Of a stretch of 43,535 nucleotides of DNA, positions 1 through 6,874 are shown one piece after another. The position numbers were made by a program, and so were the translations under genes. The notes beneath the pieces were generated by a model. That model ran no database searches. It saw only the letters and a list, made by a program, of their open reading frames with translations, and was not told where the DNA came from. Position 1 is the first letter of the stretch. Each line of letters starts with the position of its first letter. The stretch comes from Phycisphaerales bacterium UBA1161 (GTDB lineage: Bacteria; Planctomycetota; Phycisphaerae; Tepidisphaerales; Tepidisphaeraceae): positions 1-43,535 of the forward strand of contig DBZL01000058.1 of NCBI GenBank assembly GCA_002311745.1, read 5' to 3'.

Positions 1-22
1 CGGGAATCACGCGGAAGGCGTA

Positions 23-72
23 TTATCCCCTTTTTTCCTTTCTTATCCCCTTTTTTCCTTCTTTTTTCCTTT
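23..72. repeat. Short pyrimidine-rich tandem repeat
   Basis: Two adjacent 20-bp units, each starting TTATCCCCTTTTTTCCTT, lie at 23-42 and 43-62. A partial T/C-rich third unit runs to 72. The block abuts the stop codon of the arfB-like gene on the minus strand, so its transcript would be purine-rich (GGAAAAAAGGGGATAA twice). There is no stem, so it is not a classical terminator. It is probably a simple-sequence expansion. Confidence 0.7.
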
Positions 73-556
73 AAGCAAGATCGTTCGCATGGCGCTGGGC
101 CTTGAGCTGCGAGCGGCGGCGTTTGGACTCGAGGCGGCGTCGCCGCGACGCGGCCGTCGGGCGCGTCCTGCGGCGCCGCTTGGGTTGGACCTGGGCGGCC
201 AGGATCAGGTCCCGCAGGCGGCGGAAAACTTCCTGACGATTCGCCTGCTGGGAGCGTTGGTTTTCCTCCGAGAGATGAAGCTCATCGGCAGCGGTGAGGC
301 GTCGGCCGGCCAGGCGGCGCAGGCGCTGCAACGCCGCGGCCGAGAGGCCGCGCATCTGCGACAGCGCGACCCATAATTCGGCCTTGGTGTTGAGCTTGTT
401 GACGTTTTGGCCGCCGGGGCCGCCGGAGCGGGAAAACTGCAATCGCAAACCGTCGGGCGCGACATGAACACCCGGCGCCAGTTCGGCCGGGCCGTGCTCC
501 CATCCGGCGGCGCGGTCGGCCGCGTGGGCCGGGGGAACCGGCGAAGGAGCCATCAT
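71..556 (-). CDS. arfB: ArfB-like peptidyl-tRNA hydrolase (class I release factor GGQ domain)
   Basis: This 161-aa protein resembles ArfB/YaeJ, which enters stalled ribosomes lacking a stop codon and hydrolyses peptidyl-tRNA. The GGQ catalytic loop (GGPGGQNVNK) is at about residues 45-54. The C-terminal 35 residues are extremely Arg/Lys-rich, like the ArfB tail that lies in the empty mRNA channel. Length fits the family (about 140 aa) rather than full release factors, since no codon-recognition domain is present. The ATG at 556 overlaps the stop of the upstream CopD-like gene (ATGA), which implies translational coupling. A longer frame reaching 778 is the upstream gene read in another frame. 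Confidence 0.88.
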   Translation of the reverse strand: MMAPSPVPPAHAADRAAGWEHGPAELAPGVHVAPDGLRLQFSRSGGPGGQNVNKLNTKAELWVALSQMRGLSAAALQRLRRLAGRRLTAADELHLSEENQRSQQANRQEVFRRLRDLILAAQVQPKRRRRTRPTAASRRRRLESKRRRSQLKAQRHANDLA

Positions 557-1110
557 CGTTCCGCCGTTTCCGAGTAAACGTTGCCTCCAGCGTGCCGCTG
601 GGCGGCGCCGAGCCGAGCCTGGCGCGTCGCGGTCGCTAGGAACATCACCAGCAGCAGGACGACCAAGTTCAAGCGCATCCAGCGGATCGGCCGCGCCGGC
701 GGCACCGACCCGATGGTCAGGCTCAGGGCAATCAAAACGGCAATCACGCCCGAGCTGACGTGCGCCGCCCACCACCACCCCGCCCGCCCGGCCGGGGGAA
801 TCTCATGGTACGTCGTCGGCGCACCAGCACCGTCCACCTGCACATACCGCTCGGCGCTGTACTCCTGCCAGTGATTCCGCGTCGAAACGATTCCGCTGAG
901 CAGGATCAGGGCTGCGGCGACCCAGACGATCCGGCGGAACACCCAGCGGGCGCGGGCGAAGACCGAAAGCTGCTGCTCCTGGCGCAGATCGTCGATGGCA
1001 ATCGGCACCACCATCTCGTAAAACAAGGTTCCGCCGACCAGCAGCGTGGCGCAGACAATGTGCACGTAGCGTCCCAGCATGTACACGACCGTCGATGTCA
1101 AGAAGCTCAT
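553..1110 (-). CDS. CopD-like four-helix membrane protein (paralogue 1)
   Basis: A 185-aa inner-membrane protein with about four hydrophobic segments (near residues 8-35, 60-75, 112-132 and 145-160). It resembles the CopD family of copper-resistance membrane proteins. A His in the first helix (H17, RYVHIV) and one in the third (H117, AAHVSSG) are candidate haem or metal ligands. The gene immediately upstream (1133-1621) is a paralogue with the same pattern, separated by only 22 bp. The stop overlaps the start of the ArfB-like gene. The substrate cannot be read from sequence, and a copper role is inferred only from family likeness. Confidence 0.7.
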   Translation of the reverse strand: MSFLTSTVVYMLGRYVHIVCATLLVGGTLFYEMVVPIAIDDLRQEQQLSVFARARWVFRRIVWVAAALILLSGIVSTRNHWQEYSAERYVQVDGAGAPTTYHEIPPAGRAGWWWAAHVSSGVIAVLIALSLTIGSVPPARPIRWMRLNLVVLLLVMFLATATRQARLGAAQRHAGGNVYSETAER

Positions 1111-1132
1111 AAGCAGTCCGTGGTAAAAGGAA

Positions 1133-1621
1133 TCAAGGCCCCGCGACTGATGAGGCCGCGGGATGCGACGGCGAATGTGAACCGACCGTTTTGTCCCGTC
1201 CCCATTTCAGGCTCGACGCCGCCGCCACCGCCGCCAGGAGCACCACCAGATTCACCCCCAGCAGCCTGCGAGCGGAAGCCGTGGGATGGGCCCTGGCCAG
1301 GACGTACAAGGCGATCGAAAACGCCGTCAGCGCTAAAAGCACGTGAACACCCCACAGCATCTGAAGCAAACCCGGATCAAGCCGGTATTTGTCCCAAGCC
1401 ACGTACGTGTTGAACGCGCCGCTCAAGATCAGCAGCACAATCGCCGTGTGGATCACGCGTTTGAAGACGCGGCGGATGGGCAAAAGCGCGATGGATTGCT
1501 GGCCGATCGGTAATGCAGCTAACCCAACGGGCAGCACGACGCGGGCGAAGAATACCCCGCCGACGGCGACGCAGGCGGACGCGACATGCAGCCACCGCGA
1601 CAAAATTACCAGAAGTGCCAT
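1133..1621 (-). CDS. CopD-like four-helix membrane protein (paralogue 2)
   Basis: A 162-aa membrane protein with four predicted helices, clearly related to the next gene: both begin with a short N-terminus, an R-x-[LV]-H motif in helix 1 (H12 here) and an Ala/Gly-rich AVGG stretch, and both have a His at the start of helix 3 (H93). Start ATG at 1621 was chosen because the first helix follows directly; the frame extends to 1663 without other support. It is the first gene of a three-gene minus-strand unit ending in the ArfB-like gene. Possible roles are metal handling or haem-linked electron transfer, both inferred. Confidence 0.68.
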   Translation of the reverse strand: MALLVILSRWLHVASACVAVGGVFFARVVLPVGLAALPIGQQSIALLPIRRVFKRVIHTAIVLLILSGAFNTYVAWDKYRLDPGLLQMLWGVHVLLALTAFSIALYVLARAHPTASARRLLGVNLVVLLAAVAAASSLKWGRDKTVGSHSPSHPAASSVAGP

Positions 1622-1730
1622 ACGATCCGCTGCTCTGCCGAAGGTCCGATATCTGTACCCCAACCCGCCCGATTCGCCAAGGCCCCGTCACTTGCGGGAC
1701 AAAGACGTGCGTTTTTCCCGTCCCTGTTCA

Positions 1731-1736
1731 TATAAT
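1731..1736 (+). promoter_or_regulatory. Candidate -10 box upstream of the HAD gene
   Basis: A perfect TATAAT lies in the divergent region 1622-1854, 119 bp before the HAD start codon. The hexamer 17 bp upstream (TGCGTT) is a poor -35. If used, transcription would start near 1743 and give a leader of about 110 nt. The rest of the divergent region shows nothing else recognisable. Confidence 0.35.
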
Positions 1737-1854
1737 CGCCGGCCGCGGCAGCCTTGGGGTGCTTTTGCGCCTTTGCGGCGGGACGGCGGCCAAGGTAACA
1801 TTTTGGGCCAACGGGTTGCGCCATTTCAAGCGCCCAGGCGACACGGGAAGGACC

Positions 1855-2646
1855 ATGATCCGAGCCATCTTGTTCGATCTGGGCGACACGCTGCTGAATT
1901 TTGAACCCATGGACACCAACGCCGTGGTACGCCAGGGCTGCGGCGAAGCGTACAAACAATTGCAATTGGCCGGTTGCAAACTTCCCTCCGAGGCCCGATT
2001 CCGCCGTATGAACGTCTGGTCGGTCAGACGCGCGCTACTGTGGTCCAAAATTCGCGGCCGTGAATTTAACGCCATGCAGGTCATGCGCAAACACGCCGTC
2101 CGCTACGGCGCGCCCGATGAAGACGCCTTCATGCTCGACGTCGGCTGGCACTGGTATCAGCCGGTCGTCCCCTACAGCAGCATCGAGCCGGACCTGATCT
2201 CCACCCTGCAACTGTTCCGCAGCCGGGGGATCAAGCTCGGCATCGTCTCCAACACCTTCATCACCGGTGCGATCCTGGATCGGCACCTGGAGCTCATGGG
2301 TCTGATCGAGCACCTGCCGGTGCGGATCTATTCCAGCGAGATTGGATTCCGCAAGCCGCACCCGCTGATTTTCAACGCCGCGCTGTCCGCCATCGGCGCC
2401 CGGCCGCAGGAGACGCTGTTCGTCGGTGACGTGATCAAGAACGACATCCTGGGCGCCGGCCGATTGGGCATGAAGACCGCATTGAAGCGCACCGCCACCA
2501 ACCACCACAATCACTGCCCGGCCAATTACTGCATCCACCGGATTGCCGACCTGATCCCCATCGTTCTGCCCAATTGCGAAGCGGCCGCCAGCGTAACCGT
2601 CAGATCAACTGATCCAGTCCGCCCAAGCCCAGCACTTCGTGGGTGA
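1855..2646 (+). CDS. HAD-superfamily hydrolase
   Basis: A 263-aa cytoplasmic phosphatase-like protein of the haloacid dehalogenase superfamily. All four motifs are visible: motif I FDLGDTL with nucleophile D8, motif II GIVSNT, motif III Lys in FRKPHP, and motif IV GDVIKNDILGA. The motif I position two after the nucleophile is Gly rather than Asp, followed by Asp; this DLGDT variant is common in poorly characterised HAD hydrolases. A helical cap lies between motifs I and II. Start ATG 1855 has a GGGAAGGA ribosome site. The last 47 bp overlap the 3' end of the convergent deacetylase gene. The substrate is unknown. Confidence 0.85.
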   Translation: MIRAILFDLGDTLLNFEPMDTNAVVRQGCGEAYKQLQLAGCKLPSEARFRRMNVWSVRRALLWSKIRGREFNAMQVMRKHAVRYGAPDEDAFMLDVGWHWYQPVVPYSSIEPDLISTLQLFRSRGIKLGIVSNTFITGAILDRHLELMGLIEHLPVRIYSSEIGFRKPHPLIFNAALSAIGARPQETLFVGDVIKNDILGAGRLGMKTALKRTATNHHNHCPANYCIHRIADLIPIVLPNCEAAASVTVRSTDPVRPSPALRG

Positions 2647-3274
2647 AAAACGGCTCGGCATAGGCCGTGCCGATCCGCCCGCCAAAATATCCGTTGAGCG
2701 TCTTGACCATGTCCGGCACAAAGCCGCCCTCGCCGCTAAACTGCGACTGGTACGCCCGCACCGCCGCCATCTTCTTCTCCATCTGATCGCTGATGTCGAC
2801 GCAAAACGTGGGTTGGAACGACATGCGCAAATGCGTGCAGAAATAGTAGATGACCCGCTTGGGATGCCAGGGCTCGCCGGGGATGGAGGTGTGCGTCAGC
2901 TTGGCGTCGAAGCGCGCATCTTGGGCGATGCGCGTCACCGCCACGTGATCGGGATGGGCGTCAACCGGATACGGCACGAACAGCACGTTGGGCTTGTGCC
3001 GCCGAATGACCTCCGCCAACTTGTGCCGGCTGGGAATGTCGTGCACCACCTGCCGATTGACCAGCCCCAGTTGCGTGCGCTGGACGCCCAGGATTTTGGC
3101 CGCCTCCGCCGCCTCCGCCGCACGCTTCTGCGGCGACCCGCGCGGCGTCGGCTCCCCATCGGTCATGTCCACCAGATGCACCACGTGCCCCTGCTTCACC
3201 AGGCGCGCGATCGTTCCCCCCATCCCCAGTTCCTGGTCATCCGGATGCGGACCTATCACAAGAATCGAGAGCAT
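2600..3274 (-). CDS. bshB1: PIG-L/LmbE-family N-acetylglucosaminyl deacetylase, BshB1-like
   Basis: A 224-aa zinc-dependent deacetylase. The metal motif HPDD (residues 10-13) and the downstream AHPDH motif are present. The C-terminal half (VIYYFCTH, SFQPTFCVDIS, EKKMAAVRAYQSQF) matches the bacillithiol-type BshB1 subgroup, which deacetylates GlcNAc-malate. Start M at 3274 was chosen because LSILVIGPHPDD follows at once; it overlaps the upstream glycosyltransferase by 38 bp. The neighbouring GT4 enzyme could supply a GlcNAc-containing substrate, but it does not look like BshA. The reaction could therefore be bacillithiol synthesis or deacetylation of another GlcNAc conjugate. Confidence 0.82.
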   Translation of the reverse strand: MLSILVIGPHPDDQELGMGGTIARLVKQGHVVHLVDMTDGEPTPRGSPQKRAAEAAEAAKILGVQRTQLGLVNRQVVHDIPSRHKLAEVIRRHKPNVLFVPYPVDAHPDHVAVTRIAQDARFDAKLTHTSIPGEPWHPKRVIYYFCTHLRMSFQPTFCVDISDQMEKKMAAVRAYQSQFSGEGGFVPDMVKTLNGYFGGRIGTAYAEPFFTHEVLGLGGLDQLI

Positions 3275-4433
3275 GGCCGCGGGCCTCCAAAATCTCATGG
3301 TACAACCGCTCCAGAGCTTCAACCATCACGGCGGCGTCGAACCGACCCAGGGCGAATTCGCGGCCGGCTTGGCCCATCTGCTGGCGCAGAGCCGGCTTCT
3401 CCACCAGCATCGAGATCGCATGGCCAAGCTGGCCGCTGTCAAACGGCGGGATGATCAAACCGGTCTTGCCGTCGATCACCGCTTCGCGGTTGCCGTCGAC
3501 GTCATAGGCGATGGAGGGAATGCCGGCCAGAGCGGCTTGCGGCAGGGCGCGGGCCAGACCCTCACGCCGCGAGGGATGCACCAAAATGTCCATCGCACCG
3601 GTCAATTCCGGCACGCGCGACGGGGGAACCATGCCGGTCAATACAAAATGCTTGCGCAAGCCCATCTGATGCATCCGATCCACCAACCGCCGCCGCAGGG
3701 TTCCATCCCCCACCCACAGAAAACGAATCGTCGGAAATTGCCGGCACAGATGCCCGGCGACGTCCAGCAGATCATCGTGGCCTTTAAGATCGAAGAGCCG
3801 CGCGATCGTGCCGATCACGATGTCTTCATCTGAGAATCCCAGGTCGCGGCGGACTTGCTGGCGCGGCACCGGGGGATTCACAAACGGCTCGGTTTCCATG
3901 CCGCTGTAGATGGTGACGTACTGTTCCGCAGCGCCGATCCCCGCGGCCAGCGACTGATCGCGCATGGCATCGGCCACGCAAACGATCCGGCTGGTCAGCG
4001 GCGCGGCTCGCCGCTCCAGGCTTTCGTACAGCCAGTTGACAAGCGGATGGGTCGATGCGGTGAAGGCCAAGCCGTGAATCGTGTGCACGACCGCACCAAG
4101 ACCTGCGCGGCGGGCCGCCCGGCGGCCCAGGATGCCCGCCTTGCTGGAATGCGTGTGCACGATGTCCGGCTGAATCTCTTGGAGCAGGGCCGTCAATCGC
4201 CGCAGGGCAAGCCAATCTTTGATCGGCAGGACGGCGCGGCGCATCTCATCGACGACGATCACGCGATACCCGCCACTGCGGGCCCGGTCCATCAGGGATC
4301 CTTCCGGTCCCAGCGCCGGCCCGGTGATCAGCGTCACCTCATGCCCGCGCTGGTGCTGCCCCTGGCATAACAGCAGCGTGTTCTCCTGCGCTCCTCCGAT
4401 GATCAGGCGGGTGATGATGTGGACGATCTTCAT
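3237..4433 (-). CDS. GT4-family glycosyltransferase
   Basis: A 398-aa GT-B fold glycosyltransferase. The N-terminal domain carries the Gly-rich IGGAQENT motif near residue 14 and VHTHSSKAGILGR. The C-terminal domain has GTIARL, LWVGDG and the EX7E-like region HPSRREGLARALPQAAL that binds the nucleotide sugar. It probably transfers a sugar from a nucleotide donor at the cytoplasmic face. Its start overlaps the stop of the upstream GT-A enzyme by 4 bp, and its 3' end overlaps the deacetylase, so the three genes form one translationally coupled unit. The acceptor is unknown: surface glycan, or a small thiol given the BshB1-like neighbour. Confidence 0.88.
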   Translation of the reverse strand: MKIVHIITRLIIGGAQENTLLLCQGQHQRGHEVTLITGPALGPEGSLMDRARSGGYRVIVVDEMRRAVLPIKDWLALRRLTALLQEIQPDIVHTHSSKAGILGRRAARRAGLGAVVHTIHGLAFTASTHPLVNWLYESLERRAAPLTSRIVCVADAMRDQSLAAGIGAAEQYVTIYSGMETEPFVNPPVPRQQVRRDLGFSDEDIVIGTIARLFDLKGHDDLLDVAGHLCRQFPTIRFLWVGDGTLRRRLVDRMHQMGLRKHFVLTGMVPPSRVPELTGAMDILVHPSRREGLARALPQAALAGIPSIAYDVDGNREAVIDGKTGLIIPPFDSGQLGHAISMLVEKPALRQQMGQAGREFALGRFDAAVMVEALERLYHEILEARGHALDSCDRSASG

Positions 4434-5329
4434 GCGCCGGAAGACCTATGGGGTTGCTCGAGCAGTGCGGCCAACAAGGACTGGCGGATGTTTTCCGGAA
4501 ACGAGCGAATCATCTGATGGGCCAGTTTTTCCAGCGATTCCATGCCCACGTTCACCTGCTGGCGCGTGATGGTGATCGCCGGATCGTAATACTCCATGTC
4601 CTGCTGGTTTCCCGCGAAATGAAGAAAGTAGCAGCATTGCAGGGCCTGCGCGACGCACAAGCGCTTCAATTCCGGCAAGAACGTATGGGCAAACTCGTAC
4701 ACCGAATACTTCAGGGCGTACCACTGCACGTTGAAGCGCGGATCCACTTCCCAGATCAATTTCGCCTTTGCCAGCTCGAAGGAAAGCGGGACCTGATCTG
4801 CAAATGTCCACTCCTGCGAGTAGTGGCGGTAAATCTTTTCCAACTGGGCAAGGTCGAAGTCGCAAAAGGCCAAAACGCCCGTGTTGATGTAAGGCTCGAT
4901 GGGGGGCAAGCCGGCGTTGGTGTAGATCGTGCGCCGGAACTGCTCGACCGACGCAAACGGCCCCTCGACGCGATGGAAGGCATCCACGAGCACGGGATTT
5001 TCAAAAAAGGCGGAATGCCGCACCGCCCCCACTTTTCCCGAGGGAATTTCGTCGAAAATGTTGGGCGCCGCCTGGGCGTTGATGATGACGTCGGCATCCA
5101 GCCACAGGACGCGACTGTAGCCGCGAAGCTGCGGCAGGCGGCCGATCAGCAGCTTGTGCCAATTCGGCGCGCGGCTCAGCCCAAAATCGCTCTGGTCGAT
5201 GAAATCAGGAACAACGAACAGATCCAGCCCATGCTTGGCGGCGTAGGCTTCCCAGTTGGGCTTGCAATGTTTCTCCCACAACTGGCGATATTTCTGGCCG
5301 ATCACGATGCTGACCATCGCGCCTTGCAT
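4430..5329 (-). CDS. GT-A-type glycosyltransferase (GT8/GT34-like)
   Basis: A 299-aa protein with the GT-A hallmark DxD motif at D78-A79-D80 (RVLWLDADVIIN), preceded by NWHKLLIGR and followed by PYINTGVLAF and the late WTFADQVPLS segment. This layout resembles retaining nucleotide-sugar transferases of families 8 and 34. ATG 5329 and ATG 5317 are both possible starts; the second has a weak AAGG upstream. It is the first gene of the three-gene unit with the GT4 enzyme and the deacetylase. The palindromic element at 5373-5539 lies only 44 bp upstream, so the promoter is either inside or very close to that element. Donor and acceptor are unknown. Confidence 0.75.
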   Translation of the reverse strand: MQGAMVSIVIGQKYRQLWEKHCKPNWEAYAAKHGLDLFVVPDFIDQSDFGLSRAPNWHKLLIGRLPQLRGYSRVLWLDADVIINAQAAPNIFDEIPSGKVGAVRHSAFFENPVLVDAFHRVEGPFASVEQFRRTIYTNAGLPPIEPYINTGVLAFCDFDLAQLEKIYRHYSQEWTFADQVPLSFELAKAKLIWEVDPRFNVQWYALKYSVYEFAHTFLPELKRLCVAQALQCCYFLHFAGNQQDMEYYDPAITITRQQVNVGMESLEKLAHQMIRSFPENIRQSLLAALLEQPHRSSGA

Positions 5330-5372
5330 TGCCGAATTATCAGGGTCCGCCCAACCGGCCGCAAGCGAGGGT

Positions 5373-5539
5373 TAGCAGCCTGTGGCAAAAGTCCCGCGAG
5401 GCGATGCGCCGCGGCATTGGGCCGGGATCGAGGCGTCGAGACGAAGCAGTATTGACCCAAATACGAGCGAGTCTCGACAACGACGAGCCCGGCCCAAGGA
5501 CGCAAGCAGCGACCGCGCGACTTTTGCCACAGGCTGCTA
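5373..5539. repeat. 167-bp imperfect palindrome, MITE-like element
   Basis: The ends are 21-bp perfect inverted arms beginning TAGCAGCCTGTGGC (5373-5393 and 5519-5539). Inside, TTGGGCCGGG pairs with CCCGGCCCAA and GTCGAGAC pairs with GTCTCGAC. The centre is GTATT-N6-AATAC, so the whole element can fold into one long hairpin. Both ends are TA, compatible with a TA target duplication as in Tc1/mariner- or IS630-type MITEs, though TA is self-complementary and cannot prove it. The right end supplies the TAG stop codon of the asd gene. There is no coding potential. It may also terminate asd transcription. Confidence 0.75.
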
Positions 5540-6538
5540 GAGCAGGCGCTGGGCGATTTGCACGGCGTTGGTGGCCGCGCCCTTGCGAACCTGGTCGCCG
5601 CTGACGAACAGATCGATCCCCCGCCCATCCTCGCGGCTGATGTCCTGGCGGATGCGACCCACCAGCACGTCGTCCTGCCCGCTGGCCTCCACCGGCATGG
5701 GGAAATAATTCTTCTCCGGATCATCCACGATCCTCACGCCCGGCGCACGGGCCAGTATTTCCCGCACCTGCTGCGGCGTCATCGGCCGCTCGAATTCCAG
5801 GTTGATCGCCTCGCTGTGCGCCCGCGGCACCGGCACGCGCACGCAGGTCGCGGTGATCATGAGTCGCGGATCGCCGAAAATCTTCCGCGTCTCGTTGACC
5901 ATCTTGTTCTCTTCCTCGTTGTAGCCGTTGGGCGCGATCTTGCTGTTGTGGCTGAACAGGTTGTGCACGATCTGGTGCGGAAACAGGGCCCGCTCGATCT
6001 TGCCGCCGGCCGCGTACGCCTTGATCTGCTGCTCCAGCTCGCGCAGGCCCGCGGCGCCGGCGCCGCTGACCGCCTGATACGTGCTGACCACCATGCGCCG
6101 CACGCGGTTGGCCTTGTGCAACGGCCACACCGGCACGTTCATGATGATCGTGCTGCAATTGGGATTGGCGATCAGCCCGTTGTGCTTGTGGATCTGCTCG
6201 GGATTGACCTCCGGCACCACCAGAGGCACGCCCTCCTTCATGCGGAACGCCGAAGTGTTGTCGATGACGACCGCCCCGGCCTCCACGGCCGCGGGCGCAA
6301 ACTCGCGGCTGACGGCGCCGCCGGCGGAGAAAAAGGCGATCTGAATTCCCTTGAAGCTGCCCTTGGTCAGCTCTTCGACGGTGTAGGAATTCCCGGCAAA
6401 TTCGATCTTCCTGCCCGCGCTGCGCGCACTGGCCAGGAGGAGCAGGTTCTTGATGGGGAACCGCAGCTGGGCCAGGACGGTCAGGAATTCCTGACCCACG
6501 GCCCCGGTCGCGCCCACGATGGCCACGTTGACAGCCAT
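5537..6538 (-). CDS. asd: Aspartate-semialdehyde dehydrogenase
   Basis: A 333-aa cytoplasmic enzyme that reduces aspartyl-phosphate to aspartate semialdehyde for lysine/diaminopimelate, threonine and methionine synthesis. Visible features are the NADP-binding GATGAVG loop (residues 9-15), the catalytic cysteine C128 in NPNCSTI, the SGAGAAG stretch after it, and the catalytic His in PRAHSEAIN. Start ATG 6538 has a GGAG/GAGG ribosome site; the frame extends to 6607 through a repeat-rich region and that extension is rejected. The protein ends in AQRLL, and its TAG stop is formed by the end of the palindromic element, so the native C-terminus may have been altered by insertion. Confidence 0.95.
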   Translation of the reverse strand: MAVNVAIVGATGAVGQEFLTVLAQLRFPIKNLLLLASARSAGRKIEFAGNSYTVEELTKGSFKGIQIAFFSAGGAVSREFAPAAVEAGAVVIDNTSAFRMKEGVPLVVPEVNPEQIHKHNGLIANPNCSTIIMNVPVWPLHKANRVRRMVVSTYQAVSGAGAAGLRELEQQIKAYAAGGKIERALFPHQIVHNLFSHNSKIAPNGYNEEENKMVNETRKIFGDPRLMITATCVRVPVPRAHSEAINLEFERPMTPQQVREILARAPGVRIVDDPEKNYFPMPVEASGQDDVLVGRIRQDISREDGRGIDLFVSGDQVRKGAATNAVQIAQRLL

Positions 6539-6563
6539 GCCTCGCTCCAAAACAAATGCGAGA

Positions 6564-6659
6564 AAGTAGAAAGTAGAGAGGAGACCGGGGAGAGCGGGCT
6601 TCGACAAGCAGTGCCCGTTCGACTGCTGGGTCTTTTTCTGCCTGCTCTACTTTCTACTT
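6564..6659. repeat. Inverted repeat with 15-bp perfect arms
   Basis: AAGTAGAAAGTAGAG at 6564-6578 is exactly inverted as CTCTACTTTCTACTT at 6645-6659, with a 66-bp interior containing further weak pairing and a T-run (TCTTTTTCT). It lies between the asd start and tRNA-Val in a stretch without genes, so transcripts from either side could fold here. It may be a mobile short repeat. Confidence 0.6.
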
Positions 6660-6678
6660 ACTACTGCTCTCCCCTCTA

Positions 6679-6697
6679 GTTGCCCCTATGGGGCAAC
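6679..6697 (-). terminator. Perfect 8-bp hairpin right after tRNA-Val
   Basis: GTTGCCCC-TAT-GGGGCAAC begins directly after the tRNA discriminator base on the minus strand. There is no U-tract after it, so it may act as a weak terminator or as a signal for 3'-end processing of the tRNA. Confidence 0.5.
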
Positions 6698-6770
6698 TGG
6701 GCGATAAGGGATTCGAACCCCTGACTTCCACCTTGTAAGGGTGGCACTCTAGCCGCTGAGTTAATCGCCC
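6698..6770 (-). tRNA. tRNA-Val (anticodon UAC)
   Basis: The minus strand folds as a complete cloverleaf. The acceptor stem is GGGCGAT/ATCGCCC and the D stem ACTC/GAGT. The anticodon stem is CCACC/GGTGG with loop CTTACAA, giving anticodon UAC (valine GUA codons). The T stem AGGGG/CCCTT encloses TTCGAAT. The discriminator is A, and CCA is not encoded (GTT follows), so it must be added after transcription. A candidate -10 (TACAAT on the minus strand, 6849-6854) lies about 80 bp upstream, just after the gpsA stop. Confidence 0.95.
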
Positions 6771-6874
6771 GGGTTCTCCGGCCGCGCGGTGCCAACGCGT
6801 TGCAGGTTGCGCCAACGCGCGTCGCAAGCGACGCGGCTAAACCACAGGATTGTATCGGCAAAACGGCCGGCACA

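Noticed and set aside
3237..4433. Assignment of the GT4 enzyme as BshA
   Set aside because: The N-terminus (IITRLIIGGAQENT) is of the general polysaccharide GT4 type and not BshA-like, although the neighbouring deacetylase resembles BshB1.
6819..6834. GCGTCG/CGACGC hairpin after gpsA as a terminator
   Set aside because: The stem is good but no T-tract follows on the minus strand, so it may be just a GC-rich hairpin in the tRNA leader.
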